64,000 nucleotides of DNA from Candidatus Zixiibacteriota bacterium (GTDB taxonomy: Bacteria > Zixibacteria > MSB-5A5 > GN15 > FEB-12): the NCBI GenBank assembly GCA_017999435.1, contig JAGNLV010000004.1, positions 124,001 to 188,000 of the forward strand, in the 5' to 3' direction. A model generated the notes under the pieces. That model did no database searches. It was not told where the DNA came from and saw only the letters and a program-made list of their open reading frames with translations. Position numbers and translations under genes: made by a program. This document shows, in pieces, positions 1-6,997 of this stretch (position 1 is its first letter; every line of letters begins with the position of its first letter).

Positions 1-52
1 GGACCGACAGTCCGCGCGACGCAATCTCAATGGCTCCGAGTATGCCCGCCAT
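1..52 (-). CDS. flgC: Flagellar basal-body rod protein FlgC, N-terminal fragment
   Basis: Only the first 17 codons lie in the window; the gene runs off the left edge on the minus strand. They read MAGILGAIEIASRGLSV, the usual FlgC opening (a short hydrophobic stretch then D/E-I-S/A-x-x-G-L-S). It starts 11 nt after the flgB stop and AAGGT lies just upstream of the ATG. FlgC forms the proximal rod of the flagellum with FlgB. The gene order flgB-flgC supports the call; the rest of the protein cannot be seen. Confidence 0.75.
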   Translation of the reverse strand, partial: MAGILGAIEIASRGLSV

Positions 53-63
53 ACCTTACTCTC

Positions 64-471
64 CTATCTCCCCGCTATGGCCCGCCGCAGCCCCTCAAAT
101 TTCTTCTGCAGGAGCCGAGCGGCCACCGTAAACTGAAGTTCGTTCTGGGCCATCTGCGAGACCTCCCGGTCGATGTCGACGGCGTTGAGCTCATCCGGTT
201 TGGGTCTGGTCTCCTCGATATCCGGTTCGCGGTCGCGGTGCGCGCCGAGAGGCAGGTGCGCGGGGTGGGTCAACTCGCCGGCCACCCGGCCGGTCTCGCC
301 GGTGAGGCGCGTGTACTCGGCTTGAAAGTCGATGTCCCGGGCGCCGTACCCGGGCGTCGACACGTTGGCCACGTTGCTGCTGATCAGCTTGTGCCGGAAC
401 GAGGAGACATCCAGGTACGCCTCGAATCTGTGGACGCCGGTCGACTTGAAGAGAAAGTCCGCTATTTTCAT
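64..471 (-). CDS. flgB: Flagellar basal-body rod protein FlgB
   Basis: Proximal rod subunit of the flagellar basal body, exported by the flagellar type III apparatus. The N-terminus begins MKIADFLFKSTGV and carries the rod-protein signature NVANVSTPGYGARDIDF; the C-terminal helix is typical of the flg_bbr family. The product is 135 aa, normal for FlgB. A GTG four codons upstream (483) could also start it; I prefer the ATG at 471 because the conserved family sequence begins there, though neither has a well-spaced Shine-Dalgarno. The flgC start follows 11 nt later. A sigma-54-type element lies 43-59 nt upstream, so flgBC is probably a class of flagellar genes switched on by the NtrC-type regulator encoded 2 kb away. 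Confidence 0.93.
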   Translation of the reverse strand: MKIADFLFKSTGVHRFEAYLDVSSFRHKLISSNVANVSTPGYGARDIDFQAEYTRLTGETGRVAGELTHPAHLPLGAHRDREPDIEETRPKPDELNAVDIDREVSQMAQNELQFTVAARLLQKKFEGLRRAIAGR

Positions 472-513
472 ACGGTCACACACGGCCTCATGGTTTTTCT
501 CGCGCTGCGTCTA

Positions 514-530
514 TGCAACGTGCGTGCCGA
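514..530 (-). promoter_or_regulatory. Sigma-54 (-24/-12) promoter for flgBC
   Basis: On the minus strand the sequence reads CGGCACG-CACG-TTGCA, matching the sigma-54 consensus TGGCACG-N4-TTGCW except for the first T. The GG and GC dinucleotides are separated by exactly 10 nt, as RpoN requires. The predicted transcript starts near 503, about 30 nt before the flgB ATG. The site lies in the 178-nt gap between motB and flgB, and an NtrC-type activator gene lies upstream in the same cluster. Confidence 0.6.
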
Positions 531-649
531 ATCGCGGTCGGACGCCGCAGGCGGTTGCGGCCCAGCGGGTTGGACTGACGCGCGCGGTCCCACAGCGCGG
601 GGCGAGCCCGAGTGTCAGGGAAAGTATTTCCGGAGGAGCCGGGAAAAGA

Positions 650-1396
650 CTACTCGTTGGCGGCCGTGAAATACAACTGCGAGGTCGGTTCTTTGAGCGA
701 GAGTTCCATGGTGAGGATCACGATGTCGACGCGCCGATTCATGGCCCGGTTCTCGATCGAGTTGTTGGGGCGGATCGGCCGGAACTCCCCGTAGCCGAGC
801 GCGGAAATGCGGTCGGGCGGGAAATCGTGTTGGTTCACGAAAAAGCGCACGACCTCGGTCGCGCGGGCCGCCGAGAGCTCCCAGTTGGAGGGAAACCGCA
901 GCGTGGCGATCTGGCGGTCGTCGGTGTGCCCCTCGATCCGGAGGTGGTTGGGCATAGCGCGGACTTCGTCGTTGATGAGATCGAGGACGTCGATCGCCTG
1001 CGGCTTCAGGTCGGCCGCCCCCTCGTCGAACAGCGCCCGGTCGACAATGTGAATCACCAGCCCGCGCTCGGTGATCTCCGAGCTGACGTCGTCCAGCCGG
1101 TTGATTCCTTTGAAGCGTTCCTCCACGCGGGCCTGCAGCATGCGCAGGTTGCCGAGTTTCAGCAGGCCATGGCCGTCCTCGGTCGGTTTCGCCTCGTCGT
1201 AGTCGAAGACGTTCTCCCCTCCTTTAAGAATGCCGTGGAGAGCCTTGGCCATCTGCCCGAAGCGCTTGGCGTCGACCTGCGACATGGAGTACATGACGAC
1301 GAAGAACGCCAGAAGCAGCGTGATGAGGTCGCTGTAGGTGAGCAGCCAGCGATCGAGGTTCTCCTTGTCTTCGACCCGGCGGCGAAAGCGGCGCAT
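650..1396 (-). CDS. motB: Flagellar stator protein MotB
   Basis: Peptidoglycan-anchoring half of the MotA4B2 proton (or sodium) channel that drives flagellar rotation. Residues 17-40 form one membrane helix with the ion-carrying aspartate at D23 (motif YSDLITLLLAFF). Residues about 120-235 are an OmpA-like peptidoglycan-binding domain with the IEGHTDD motif and the terminal NRRVDI motif. At 248 aa it has normal length. The ATG follows GAGGAG by 5 nt and the motA stop by 2 nt, so motA-motB are co-transcribed and probably translationally coupled. Confidence 0.95.
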   Translation of the reverse strand: MRRFRRRVEDKENLDRWLLTYSDLITLLLAFFVVMYSMSQVDAKRFGQMAKALHGILKGGENVFDYDEAKPTEDGHGLLKLGNLRMLQARVEERFKGINRLDDVSSEITERGLVIHIVDRALFDEGAADLKPQAIDVLDLINDEVRAMPNHLRIEGHTDDRQIATLRFPSNWELSAARATEVVRFFVNQHDFPPDRISALGYGEFRPIRPNNSIENRAMNRRVDIVILTMELSLKEPTSQLYFTAANE

Positions 1397-1398
1397 GG

Positions 1399-2163
1399 CT
1401 ACTCCTCGTGGTTGCGGTGGATCGGGGCGATGAAAGCGAGCAGGCGGGTGCGGATGTGCCGCGGGTTCTCACCGGACTGGAGGGCCATGATCCCCTCCAT
1501 GATCAGTTCGAGGTGGGCGATCTCCTCCTCGTGGCGCATGCGCAGTTTGTCCGAGACCGGGAGAAAGAACAGGTTGGCCAGTCCGACTCCCCAGAGGGTG
1601 GCGATGAACGCGGCCGCGATATGGGCCGCCATGCGCGAGGCGTCCGAGGTGTTCCCCAGCGTGTGCACCAGGCCGAGGACGGTCCCGAGGATCCCCATGG
1701 TCGGCGAGTAGCCGCCCGCTTTCTGGAAGAAAGTGATGCCGCGCTTGTGCCGCGCCTCGAGGTAGGCGATCTCGGTTTCGAGGATTTCGCGGAGCGCGCT
1801 CGTTTCCGTCCCGTCGATGACCAGGCGCACGGCTTTCCGGAAAAACGGGTTCCGGATGCGCTCCATGTCGCGCTCGAGGCCGAGAATGCCTTCCCGCCGG
1901 GCCTTCTCCCCCAGTTTCACGATCTGCTCGATCGTGTCGCTGAACCGGTGCGACCGGCCGAAGAAGGCGATGCGCAGGTAGTGGGGAATGTGGTTGACGG
2001 TGTCGATCGAGGTGGTCACCGTGGTCGCCCCGAGCGTGCCGCCGACCACGATCAGGATGGGCGCGGCGAGGAAGACGGCGTCGAAGGATCCTCCCTCCAT
2101 GAGGAACGACCCGCCGACCGCGCCGAACGCCACCACCAAACCTATCAGTGTCGCCAGATCCAT
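1399..2163 (-). CDS. motA: Flagellar stator protein MotA
   Basis: Ion-channel subunit of the flagellar stator. The 254-aa product has the four-helix MotA plan: a short N-terminal helix pair (residues 1-55), a long cytoplasmic loop with charged rotor-contacting residues (about 80-145, including a RRxGxLxLE segment), and a C-terminal helix pair containing the conserved GxxxTVLGLVHTL motif. motB follows after 2 nt. No clear Shine-Dalgarno precedes the ATG. A sigma-28-like -10 box (GCCGATAG) lies about 135 nt upstream. Confidence 0.95.
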   Translation of the reverse strand: MDLATLIGLVVAFGAVGGSFLMEGGSFDAVFLAAPILIVVGGTLGATTVTTSIDTVNHIPHYLRIAFFGRSHRFSDTIEQIVKLGEKARREGILGLERDMERIRNPFFRKAVRLVIDGTETSALREILETEIAYLEARHKRGITFFQKAGGYSPTMGILGTVLGLVHTLGNTSDASRMAAHIAAAFIATLWGVGLANLFFLPVSDKLRMRHEEEIAHLELIMEGIMALQSGENPRHIRTRLLAFIAPIHRNHEE

Positions 2164-2297
2164 GGGTATGTCAACTCGGTTACGACCGCACCGGGGTCAC
2201 CGTCCCGGCCCGCGGCCGTGACGGGTGGGGCGGGGCGCCGGCGTTTTCGGCCGTCCGACGTCTGTGCGCCGGGCGTCCCGCACATCCTACCCCAATA

Positions 2298-2305
2298 CTA
2301 TCGGC
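2298..2305 (-). promoter_or_regulatory. Possible sigma-28 -10 box upstream of motA
   Basis: GCCGATAG on the minus strand differs by one base from the FliA -10 consensus GCCGATAA. No convincing TAAA-type -35 sits 15 nt upstream, so this is a weak call that rests on the box and on motA being the next gene. Confidence 0.3.
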
Positions 2306-2332
2306 AGGGGGGATGATTAGTGGAGGGCGGGC

Positions 2333-2353
2333 GGGGCGGCAACTGCCCGCCCC
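2333..2353 (-). terminator. Hairpin after the ntrC-type gene
   Basis: A 7-bp GC-only stem (GGGGCGG / CCGCCCC) with a 7-nt loop lies 21 nt past the regulator stop codon. It has no U-rich tail, so it may be a weak or Rho-assisted terminator separating the kinase/regulator pair from motAB. Confidence 0.4.
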
Positions 2354-2374
2354 GTACCCGCTTGCAGAAACTGC

Positions 2375-3730
2375 TCAGGAATTGGACACTTCTTCGCCGT
2401 ACTCGGCCAGCTTGTTGCGGATGGTCCGGGCCGAGATCCCCAGCGCCTCGGCGGCCCGGGTCTTGTTGCCGTTGAACTTCTCGAGCGTCTTGAGGATCAG
2501 GTACTTGTTCCCCTCCTCCAGTTTCATCGGCACCCGCAGAGCCGCCAGGCTGTCGGCCGCCCGACCGAGAGCCAGCTCGGCGGGGAACTCGTCCTCGGTG
2601 AGGATTTCCTTGTTCCCGGTCACGACCGCCCGCTCGATATAGTTTTCCAGCTCCCGCACGTTGCCCGGCCAATGGTAGTGCATCAGCAGCCGCATCGCCT
2701 GAGCGTCGACCCCTTTCACGGTCCGGCTGTTCTCGCGGTTGTACTTGGCGATGAAGTGCTCGACCAGTAGCGGGACGTCTTCCTTGCGCTCCTCCAGCGG
2801 GGCCAGGTGGATCGGGATGACATTCAGGCGGTAGTAGAGATCCTCGCGGAACCGTCCGGCGGCGATGTACTCGCGGAGATTCCGGTTCGAGGTGGCGACC
2901 AGCCGGACATCGACCTGGATGGTCTGGCTCGATCCCACCCGTTCGAACTCCCGCTCCTGGATCACGCGGAGCAGCTTGGACTGCAAGTTGAGCGGCATTT
3001 CGGAGATTTCGTCCAGCAGGAGCGTCCCGCCGTCGGCCAGTTCGAACCGCCCCCGGGTCGTCTTCTTGGCGTCGGTGAACGCCCCCTTCTCGTAGCCGAA
3101 GAGCTCCGACTCGACGAGGTTTTCGGGCAGCGCCGCGCAGTTGAGTTTCACGAACGGTTTGTCGGCCCGGCACGAGCTGTAGTGAATGGCCCGCGCCACC
3201 AGCTCCTTGCCCGTGCCGGAAGCCCCGGTGATGAGCACGGTCGAGCGGGCGTCGGCGATGCCCTGGATGAGGTCGAACACTTCCTTCATGACTTTGGACT
3301 TGCCGACGATGTTGTGGAACTTGTCGGCCAGGTCTTTGCGCATGAGCTCATTCTCGCGCCGGAGCGCGATCACCTCGGCGACCCGGCGGATGATGTGCTC
3401 GACGGTCTCGGGGGAAACCGGCTTGAGGAGGAAATCATAGGCCCCGTTTTTGATGGCTTTCACCGCCGTGTCGATCGTGCCGTAGGCAGTCATCATGATG
3501 ACGATCGTCTGGGGGCTCGCCTTTTTCACCTGGGCCAGCAGCGCGAGGCCGTCCATGCCGGGCATTTTCAGATCGGTGACGACGATGTCGAAATCCCGCT
3601 CGTTGAGGCGGGCCAGGGCTTCCTCGCCGGAATGGGCCGCCGTGCAGTCATAGCCCGCCCTTCGGAGCGTTTCAACGAGGAATTCATTGACCAGTCGGTC
3701 ATCGTCGACGACCAACACCGCGTAGTTCAT
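2375..3730 (-). CDS. Sigma-54-dependent response regulator, FlgR/FlrC-like
   Basis: A 451-aa NtrC-type enhancer-binding protein. Residues 1-120 are a receiver domain with phospho-acceptor D53. About 140-380 is an AAA+ domain with Walker A GASGTGKE, a sigma-54 contact loop written GAFTDA instead of the usual GAFTGA, and a GGTLLLDEI Walker B. Residues about 405-445 form a Fis-type helix-turn-helix (NKTRAAEALGISARTIRNKL). Its ATG overlaps the kinase stop (ATGA), so the two form a translationally coupled two-component system. Position next to motAB-flgBC and the sigma-54 site before flgB suggest it controls flagellar genes as FlgR/FlrC/FleR do; that role is inferred from context. Confidence 0.88.
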   Translation of the reverse strand: MNYAVLVVDDDRLVNEFLVETLRRAGYDCTAAHSGEEALARLNERDFDIVVTDLKMPGMDGLALLAQVKKASPQTIVIMMTAYGTIDTAVKAIKNGAYDFLLKPVSPETVEHIIRRVAEVIALRRENELMRKDLADKFHNIVGKSKVMKEVFDLIQGIADARSTVLITGASGTGKELVARAIHYSSCRADKPFVKLNCAALPENLVESELFGYEKGAFTDAKKTTRGRFELADGGTLLLDEISEMPLNLQSKLLRVIQEREFERVGSSQTIQVDVRLVATSNRNLREYIAAGRFREDLYYRLNVIPIHLAPLEERKEDVPLLVEHFIAKYNRENSRTVKGVDAQAMRLLMHYHWPGNVRELENYIERAVVTGNKEILTEDEFPAELALGRAADSLAALRVPMKLEEGNKYLILKTLEKFNGNKTRAAEALGISARTIRNKLAEYGEEVSNS

Positions 3731-5082
3731 CTGCGCACTCCCTGTCCTCCGGCCCGCCGGACAGGCAGGAGGAGCCGGAAGAGCGCCCCGCCCGCCGGGC
3801 GGTTCTCCGCCAGCACCTCGCCCCCGTGGGCCTTCATCACTTTCCACACTACCGCCAATCCCAGCCCGTTGCCGTCGCCCCGGGTGGTGAAGAACGGCGA
3901 GAAGATCTTCTCGAGGTTTTCCGGGGCTATGCCCGTCCCCTGGTCGGCCACCGTTGTCTCCAGCACGGTCTCATCAAGACCCAGTAGGAGCCGTTTTCCC
4001 CAGACCGCGGCGGCCTCCTCCCGGCCGTACACGCGGTAGCCGACCTCGATTTCGCCGCCGCCGGCCATCGCTTCGGCCGCATTGGTGAAGAGGTTGAAGT
4101 ACGCCTGGCGCAGGAGCATCGGGTCGACTTCAATCCGCGGGTTCCGCACCCCTTCAGCCGGGGGACGCAGCGCAATGCGCGCGCCGGCGAGCCGCTCGCT
4201 GCAGTCGCGCTCGAACTGCCGCACCGTCCCCTGGAGGAAATCATAGTAGGCGATCTCCGTCCGATTGGTCTCCTCGAAACGCGTGTAGTTCAGCAGGGTG
4301 GTCACCGTCTCGTTCAGATTGCCGACTCCCTTGAGGATGTTGCCGACCAGCCGGTACCTGGGATCTTCGGGATCGAGATCTTTCTGCAGGAGGGCGGCGA
4401 ACCCGCCGATGCCCGAGAGCGGATTGCGGACTTCGTGGGCGATCGTGGCCGCCATCTCGCCGAGCGCGGCCAGGGTGTTCAGCCGGGCCAGCTCCTGCTC
4501 CATGCGCTTGATCTTGGTCAGGTCGTGGAGCACCTCCACCGCCCCCGCCGACTGGTTGGCGGCGTCGCGGAGAATGGTGGTCGACACCGACAGGTACAGC
4601 CGGGTGCCGTCCGGCTGCTCGATCACCCGCTCCACCGAGTCGATCGCCTCGTCCCGCTCCACCGAACGGAGGGCGTTGGCGTCGGGGGGCGTGCCGGGGC
4701 GGACGCAGTCCCGGTACTGTCTCCCCAGAGCCTCGGGCGCCGCTGTCCCCAGGATGCGCGCCGCGGCGCTGTTGAAGTGCGTGATTACGCCCCGGCGGTC
4801 GACCGCGATGACGCCGGCGTTGATGGAGTTCAGAATGCCGTTGAGAAATTCGGTGACCGCGAGGTTCCGCTCGGTCAGCTCGGTCAGACGGCGGTTGGCC
4901 TCCGCCAGCTCGCGGTGCTGGGTCGTGAAGTCGTCCTCAAGCTGGATATACCGGCGCTGGAGGGAGTTGATGATGCGGGTGAAGGACGCGTAGGAGTCGG
5001 CGAACCGTCCCACCTCTCCCCCGGCCGCCGTATCTTCCTGCCCGCCTTCGAGTTCGGCGATAGACCTAACGCTGTCATCCAT
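3727..5082 (-). CDS. Cytoplasmic PAS-domain sensor histidine kinase, FlgS/FlrB-like
   Basis: A 451-aa soluble kinase with no membrane segment. Residues 25-80 are coiled-coil-like (FADSYASF then repeated charged/leucine heptads), 80-190 a PAS domain, then HisKA with the phospho-accepting H216 in IAHEVRNP, and a HATPase domain with the N box (NLFTNAAEA), DQGTGI and GLGLAV motifs. The start at 5082 was chosen over upstream in-frame codons because GGAAGAA lies 6 nt before this ATG. It is coupled by ATGA overlap to the downstream NtrC-type regulator. Cytoplasmic PAS kinases paired with sigma-54 activators beside flagellar genes (FlgS, FlrB, FleS) are the nearest known analogues. Confidence 0.88.
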   Translation of the reverse strand: MDDSVRSIAELEGGQEDTAAGGEVGRFADSYASFTRIINSLQRRYIQLEDDFTTQHRELAEANRRLTELTERNLAVTEFLNGILNSINAGVIAVDRRGVITHFNSAAARILGTAAPEALGRQYRDCVRPGTPPDANALRSVERDEAIDSVERVIEQPDGTRLYLSVSTTILRDAANQSAGAVEVLHDLTKIKRMEQELARLNTLAALGEMAATIAHEVRNPLSGIGGFAALLQKDLDPEDPRYRLVGNILKGVGNLNETVTTLLNYTRFEETNRTEIAYYDFLQGTVRQFERDCSERLAGARIALRPPAEGVRNPRIEVDPMLLRQAYFNLFTNAAEAMAGGGEIEVGYRVYGREEAAAVWGKRLLLGLDETVLETTVADQGTGIAPENLEKIFSPFFTTRGDGNGLGLAVVWKVMKAHGGEVLAENRPAGGALFRLLLPVRRAGGQGVRR

Positions 5083-5157
5083 GATCGTTTCTTCCACGGC
5101 GTCTCCGGGCAGGCCCGCCGGCCACCCAACACTCCATGCTCGTGTCTGAACCACCCT

Positions 5158-5186
5158 ACCTTAGGGCGGCTCCGAAAAGCATTCAA
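5158..5186 (-). promoter_or_regulatory. Housekeeping-type promoter for the kinase-regulator operon
   Basis: TTGAAT-17-TAAGGT on the minus strand, giving a start near 5151 and a leader of about 70 nt before the kinase ATG. Confidence 0.5.
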
Positions 5187-5283
5187 CTAAAAACTTCCGG
5201 GAGGAAAGAGACCGGAACGATCGGCGGGGAAAAGGCCGTTGCGGCGAGGGGCGCACGGTTTGATCGCGGCTGCTTATGAGTCG

Positions 5284-5712
5284 TCACCGTGGCGGTGCGG
5301 CTCCGCCGGTGAGCGCCAGGGCCGCCAGTTCCTGGCGTCCCCGTTCGACCGCCCGAGGCAGGATAGTCGCCAAGTCCTGGATTTCGTAGGGTTTGATGAT
5401 GTAGTCGAATGCACCCTGCCGCAGGGCGGCGATCACGGCCCGGACCGACGGTGCGCCGCTCATGACGATCACAGGCATCTTGGGCTGGTTCAACTGCAGT
5501 TCGGAAACGGCCGCTTCGCCGGTCCCTGGCCCGATTGTTACATCGAGAACGGCAGCCGCATAGGGCCGGGTCAGGGCCATTTGGATAGCCTCGCCGAGGC
5601 TCCCCGCGCCGTCCACCGCGTAGCCGAGTTGGCCGAGGTAGTCGCAGAGCCGCCGGCGCATGCTTTCGTCCCCCTCGACCACCAGCACCGGCTCCCGTGT
5701 TGCGCTTTTCAT
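5284..5712 (-). CDS. Single-domain response regulator (receiver), atypical acidic pocket
   Basis: A 142-aa stand-alone receiver with phospho-acceptor D57 (VLDVTIGPG) and the KPY lysine motif near residue 108. The acidic pocket usually written DD is here E13-G-D15, and the loop after D57 is unusual (TIGPGTG instead of xMPxMDG). There is no output domain, so it must act through a partner. It is the last gene of a five-gene operon (PP2C, anti-sigma kinase, STAS, receiver, receiver) and starts 7 nt after the previous stop. A link to the partner switch or to the flagellar kinase next door is inferred only from position. Confidence 0.8.
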   Translation of the reverse strand: MKSATREPVLVVEGDESMRRRLCDYLGQLGYAVDGAGSLGEAIQMALTRPYAAAVLDVTIGPGTGEAAVSELQLNQPKMPVIVMSGAPSVRAVIAALRQGAFDYIIKPYEIQDLATILPRAVERGRQELAALALTGGAAPPR

Positions 5713-5719
5713 GGCCGTC

Positions 5720-6109
5720 CTACTCGCTTTTGGCGGCGGCTTCTTTCGCCGCCACCTGGGCCTCGACTATTTTGTACAGGTTATTGATGTTGAACGGCTT
5801 GGTCACATAATCGGCCACCCGATGCCGAAGCGCCGCCACCGCCGTGTCGACCGAGGGATACCCGGTCATGAGGACCACGGGGAGCCCCGGCCGCAGTTCC
5901 CGGAGCTCGGCGGTCAGTTCCAGGCCGTCGATCCCCGGCATGCGGATGTCGGCCAGCACCAGATCGACCGACCGGCGTTGCAGGATTTCCAGAGCCTTCT
6001 CACCGCTGTCGGCGATCGCGGTGTCCCATCCCTGCCCGGTGAAGAAGTCGTACAGCAGATCCCGGATGAGCAGTTCGTCGTCGACAATGAGAATCGATGG
6101 TTGCGGCAT
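5720..6109 (-). CDS. Single-domain response regulator (receiver)
   Basis: A 129-aa receiver with canonical residues: D10/D11 acidic pair, phospho-acceptor D54 in ADIRMPGIDG, T near 82 and K near 104 in KPFNINNL. The start at 6109 has AGGAGA 7 nt upstream and is preferred over an in-frame codon nine residues earlier. A short charged Ala/Lys-rich tail follows the fold and there is no output domain. It lies 19 nt after the STAS gene and 7 nt before a second receiver, and is probably co-transcribed with both. Confidence 0.87.
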   Translation of the reverse strand: MPQPSILIVDDELLIRDLLYDFFTGQGWDTAIADSGEKALEILQRRSVDLVLADIRMPGIDGLELTAELRELRPGLPVVLMTGYPSVDTAVAALRHRVADYVTKPFNINNLYKIVEAQVAAKEAAAKSE

Positions 6110-6128
6110 TGGCGGTCTCCTGTGTCGA

Positions 6129-6479
6129 TCAGTCAATGACGGCGGCCCGGTTGGACACCAGCGCTTCTTCTTCAGTGGGAAAGATCTCGAAGATATGGGA
6201 CAGCTGGGTGATTTCGAAGATCTCCTGCACGTAGCTCGCCAGGTTGGAGAGCGTGAGCCGTCCCTTCCGCAGCCGGGTTTCCTTCATGGTCGACACGAGG
6301 GCGCCCAGCCCGGAGCTGTTGATGAACTCGACGCCGGCCAGGTTCAGGTGCAGCGTGGTGCGGTCCTGGGCGAAGAGGTCTTTCGCCTTCTGCTTGAGCT
6401 CGGCGCCGCTGGCCAGATCCAGGCGCCCGTTCAGTCGGAGCACCGCCACATTTCCGAAAGTTTCGACTGTTATAGTCAT
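6129..6479 (-). CDS. Anti-sigma factor antagonist (STAS domain, RsbV/SpoIIAA type)
   Basis: A 116-aa single STAS domain. In partner switching, the unphosphorylated antagonist captures a kinase/anti-sigma factor and a PP2C phosphatase regenerates it. The phosphorylation site reads INSSGLGAL; the Ser preceding Gly aligns with SpoIIAA S58, and the usual Asp two residues before it is Asn. TGGAGG lies 5 nt before the ATG. It sits between the RsbW-like kinase and two receivers, which makes those two neighbours the likely partners together with the PP2C protein. No sigma factor is encoded nearby. Confidence 0.9.
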   Translation of the reverse strand: MTITVETFGNVAVLRLNGRLDLASGAELKQKAKDLFAQDRTTLHLNLAGVEFINSSGLGALVSTMKETRLRKGRLTLSNLASYVQEIFEITQLSHIFEIFPTEEEALVSNRAAVID

Positions 6480-6574
6480 CGCGCCTCCAGTACATCCCGC
6501 ACGAATGGTTTCTTGCAGCCGGATCGCCGTACCCCGGGGCCTCCCGCGGGTCCGGAACCGGCCGCCGCTTCTCC

Positions 6575-6997
6575 TCATCCCCTTGTTCTCTCTACTAGTC
6601 GGCGGAATCGGACCGATACTTTAAGGCCGCCGGTAAGGGTCTCGCCGAAGACCACTTCCGCGGCAAAGTGCTCCATCAGCCCGATCCCCCGCCCGTGGTC
6701 GTCGAGCTGACCGGTTTGGGGCCGCGCGGCGAGTTCGGCCAGTCCGCAGTTGCCCTCATCGGCCACCTCCGCGGAGACCGTCGCCTCGTCCACCCGGACC
6801 TCCACCCACACGGTCTTGGCCGGATCGAGCCGGTTGCCGTGGACCAGAGCGTTGGTGAAGGCCTCGGACAAGGTCAACATCATCGCCCGTCGCACGTCCT
6901 CCTCAAGCCTCTCCCGTTGTGCCACCTGCGCCAGATCGTTGAGAAACCGCTCCTCGGATTCAACCACGGAGGGGTAGGCAAACCGATGTGTCGCCAT
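6575..6997 (-). CDS. Serine/threonine anti-sigma kinase (RsbW/SpoIIAB-like HATPase)
   Basis: A 140-aa GHKL-fold kinase. The N box is LSEAFTNALVHGN, the first G box reads DEGNCGL (normally DxGxG, so slightly altered), and the second is DDHGRGIGLM. Such proteins phosphorylate the STAS antagonist and bind the target sigma factor or another output protein. The start is the ATG at 6997, which overlaps the PP2C stop as TGATG; a GTG one codon upstream is possible. The STAS substrate gene begins 95 nt after its stop. Confidence 0.88.
   Translation of the reverse strand: MATHRFAYPSVVESEERFLNDLAQVAQRERLEEDVRRAMMLTLSEAFTNALVHGNRLDPAKTVWVEVRVDEATVSAEVADEGNCGLAELAARPQTGQLDDHGRGIGLMEHFAAEVVFGETLTGGLKVSVRFRRLVERTRG

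Noticed and set aside
5284-5712. Calling this receiver CheY
   Set aside because: The acidic pocket and loop differ from CheY, and no chemotaxis genes are adjacent.
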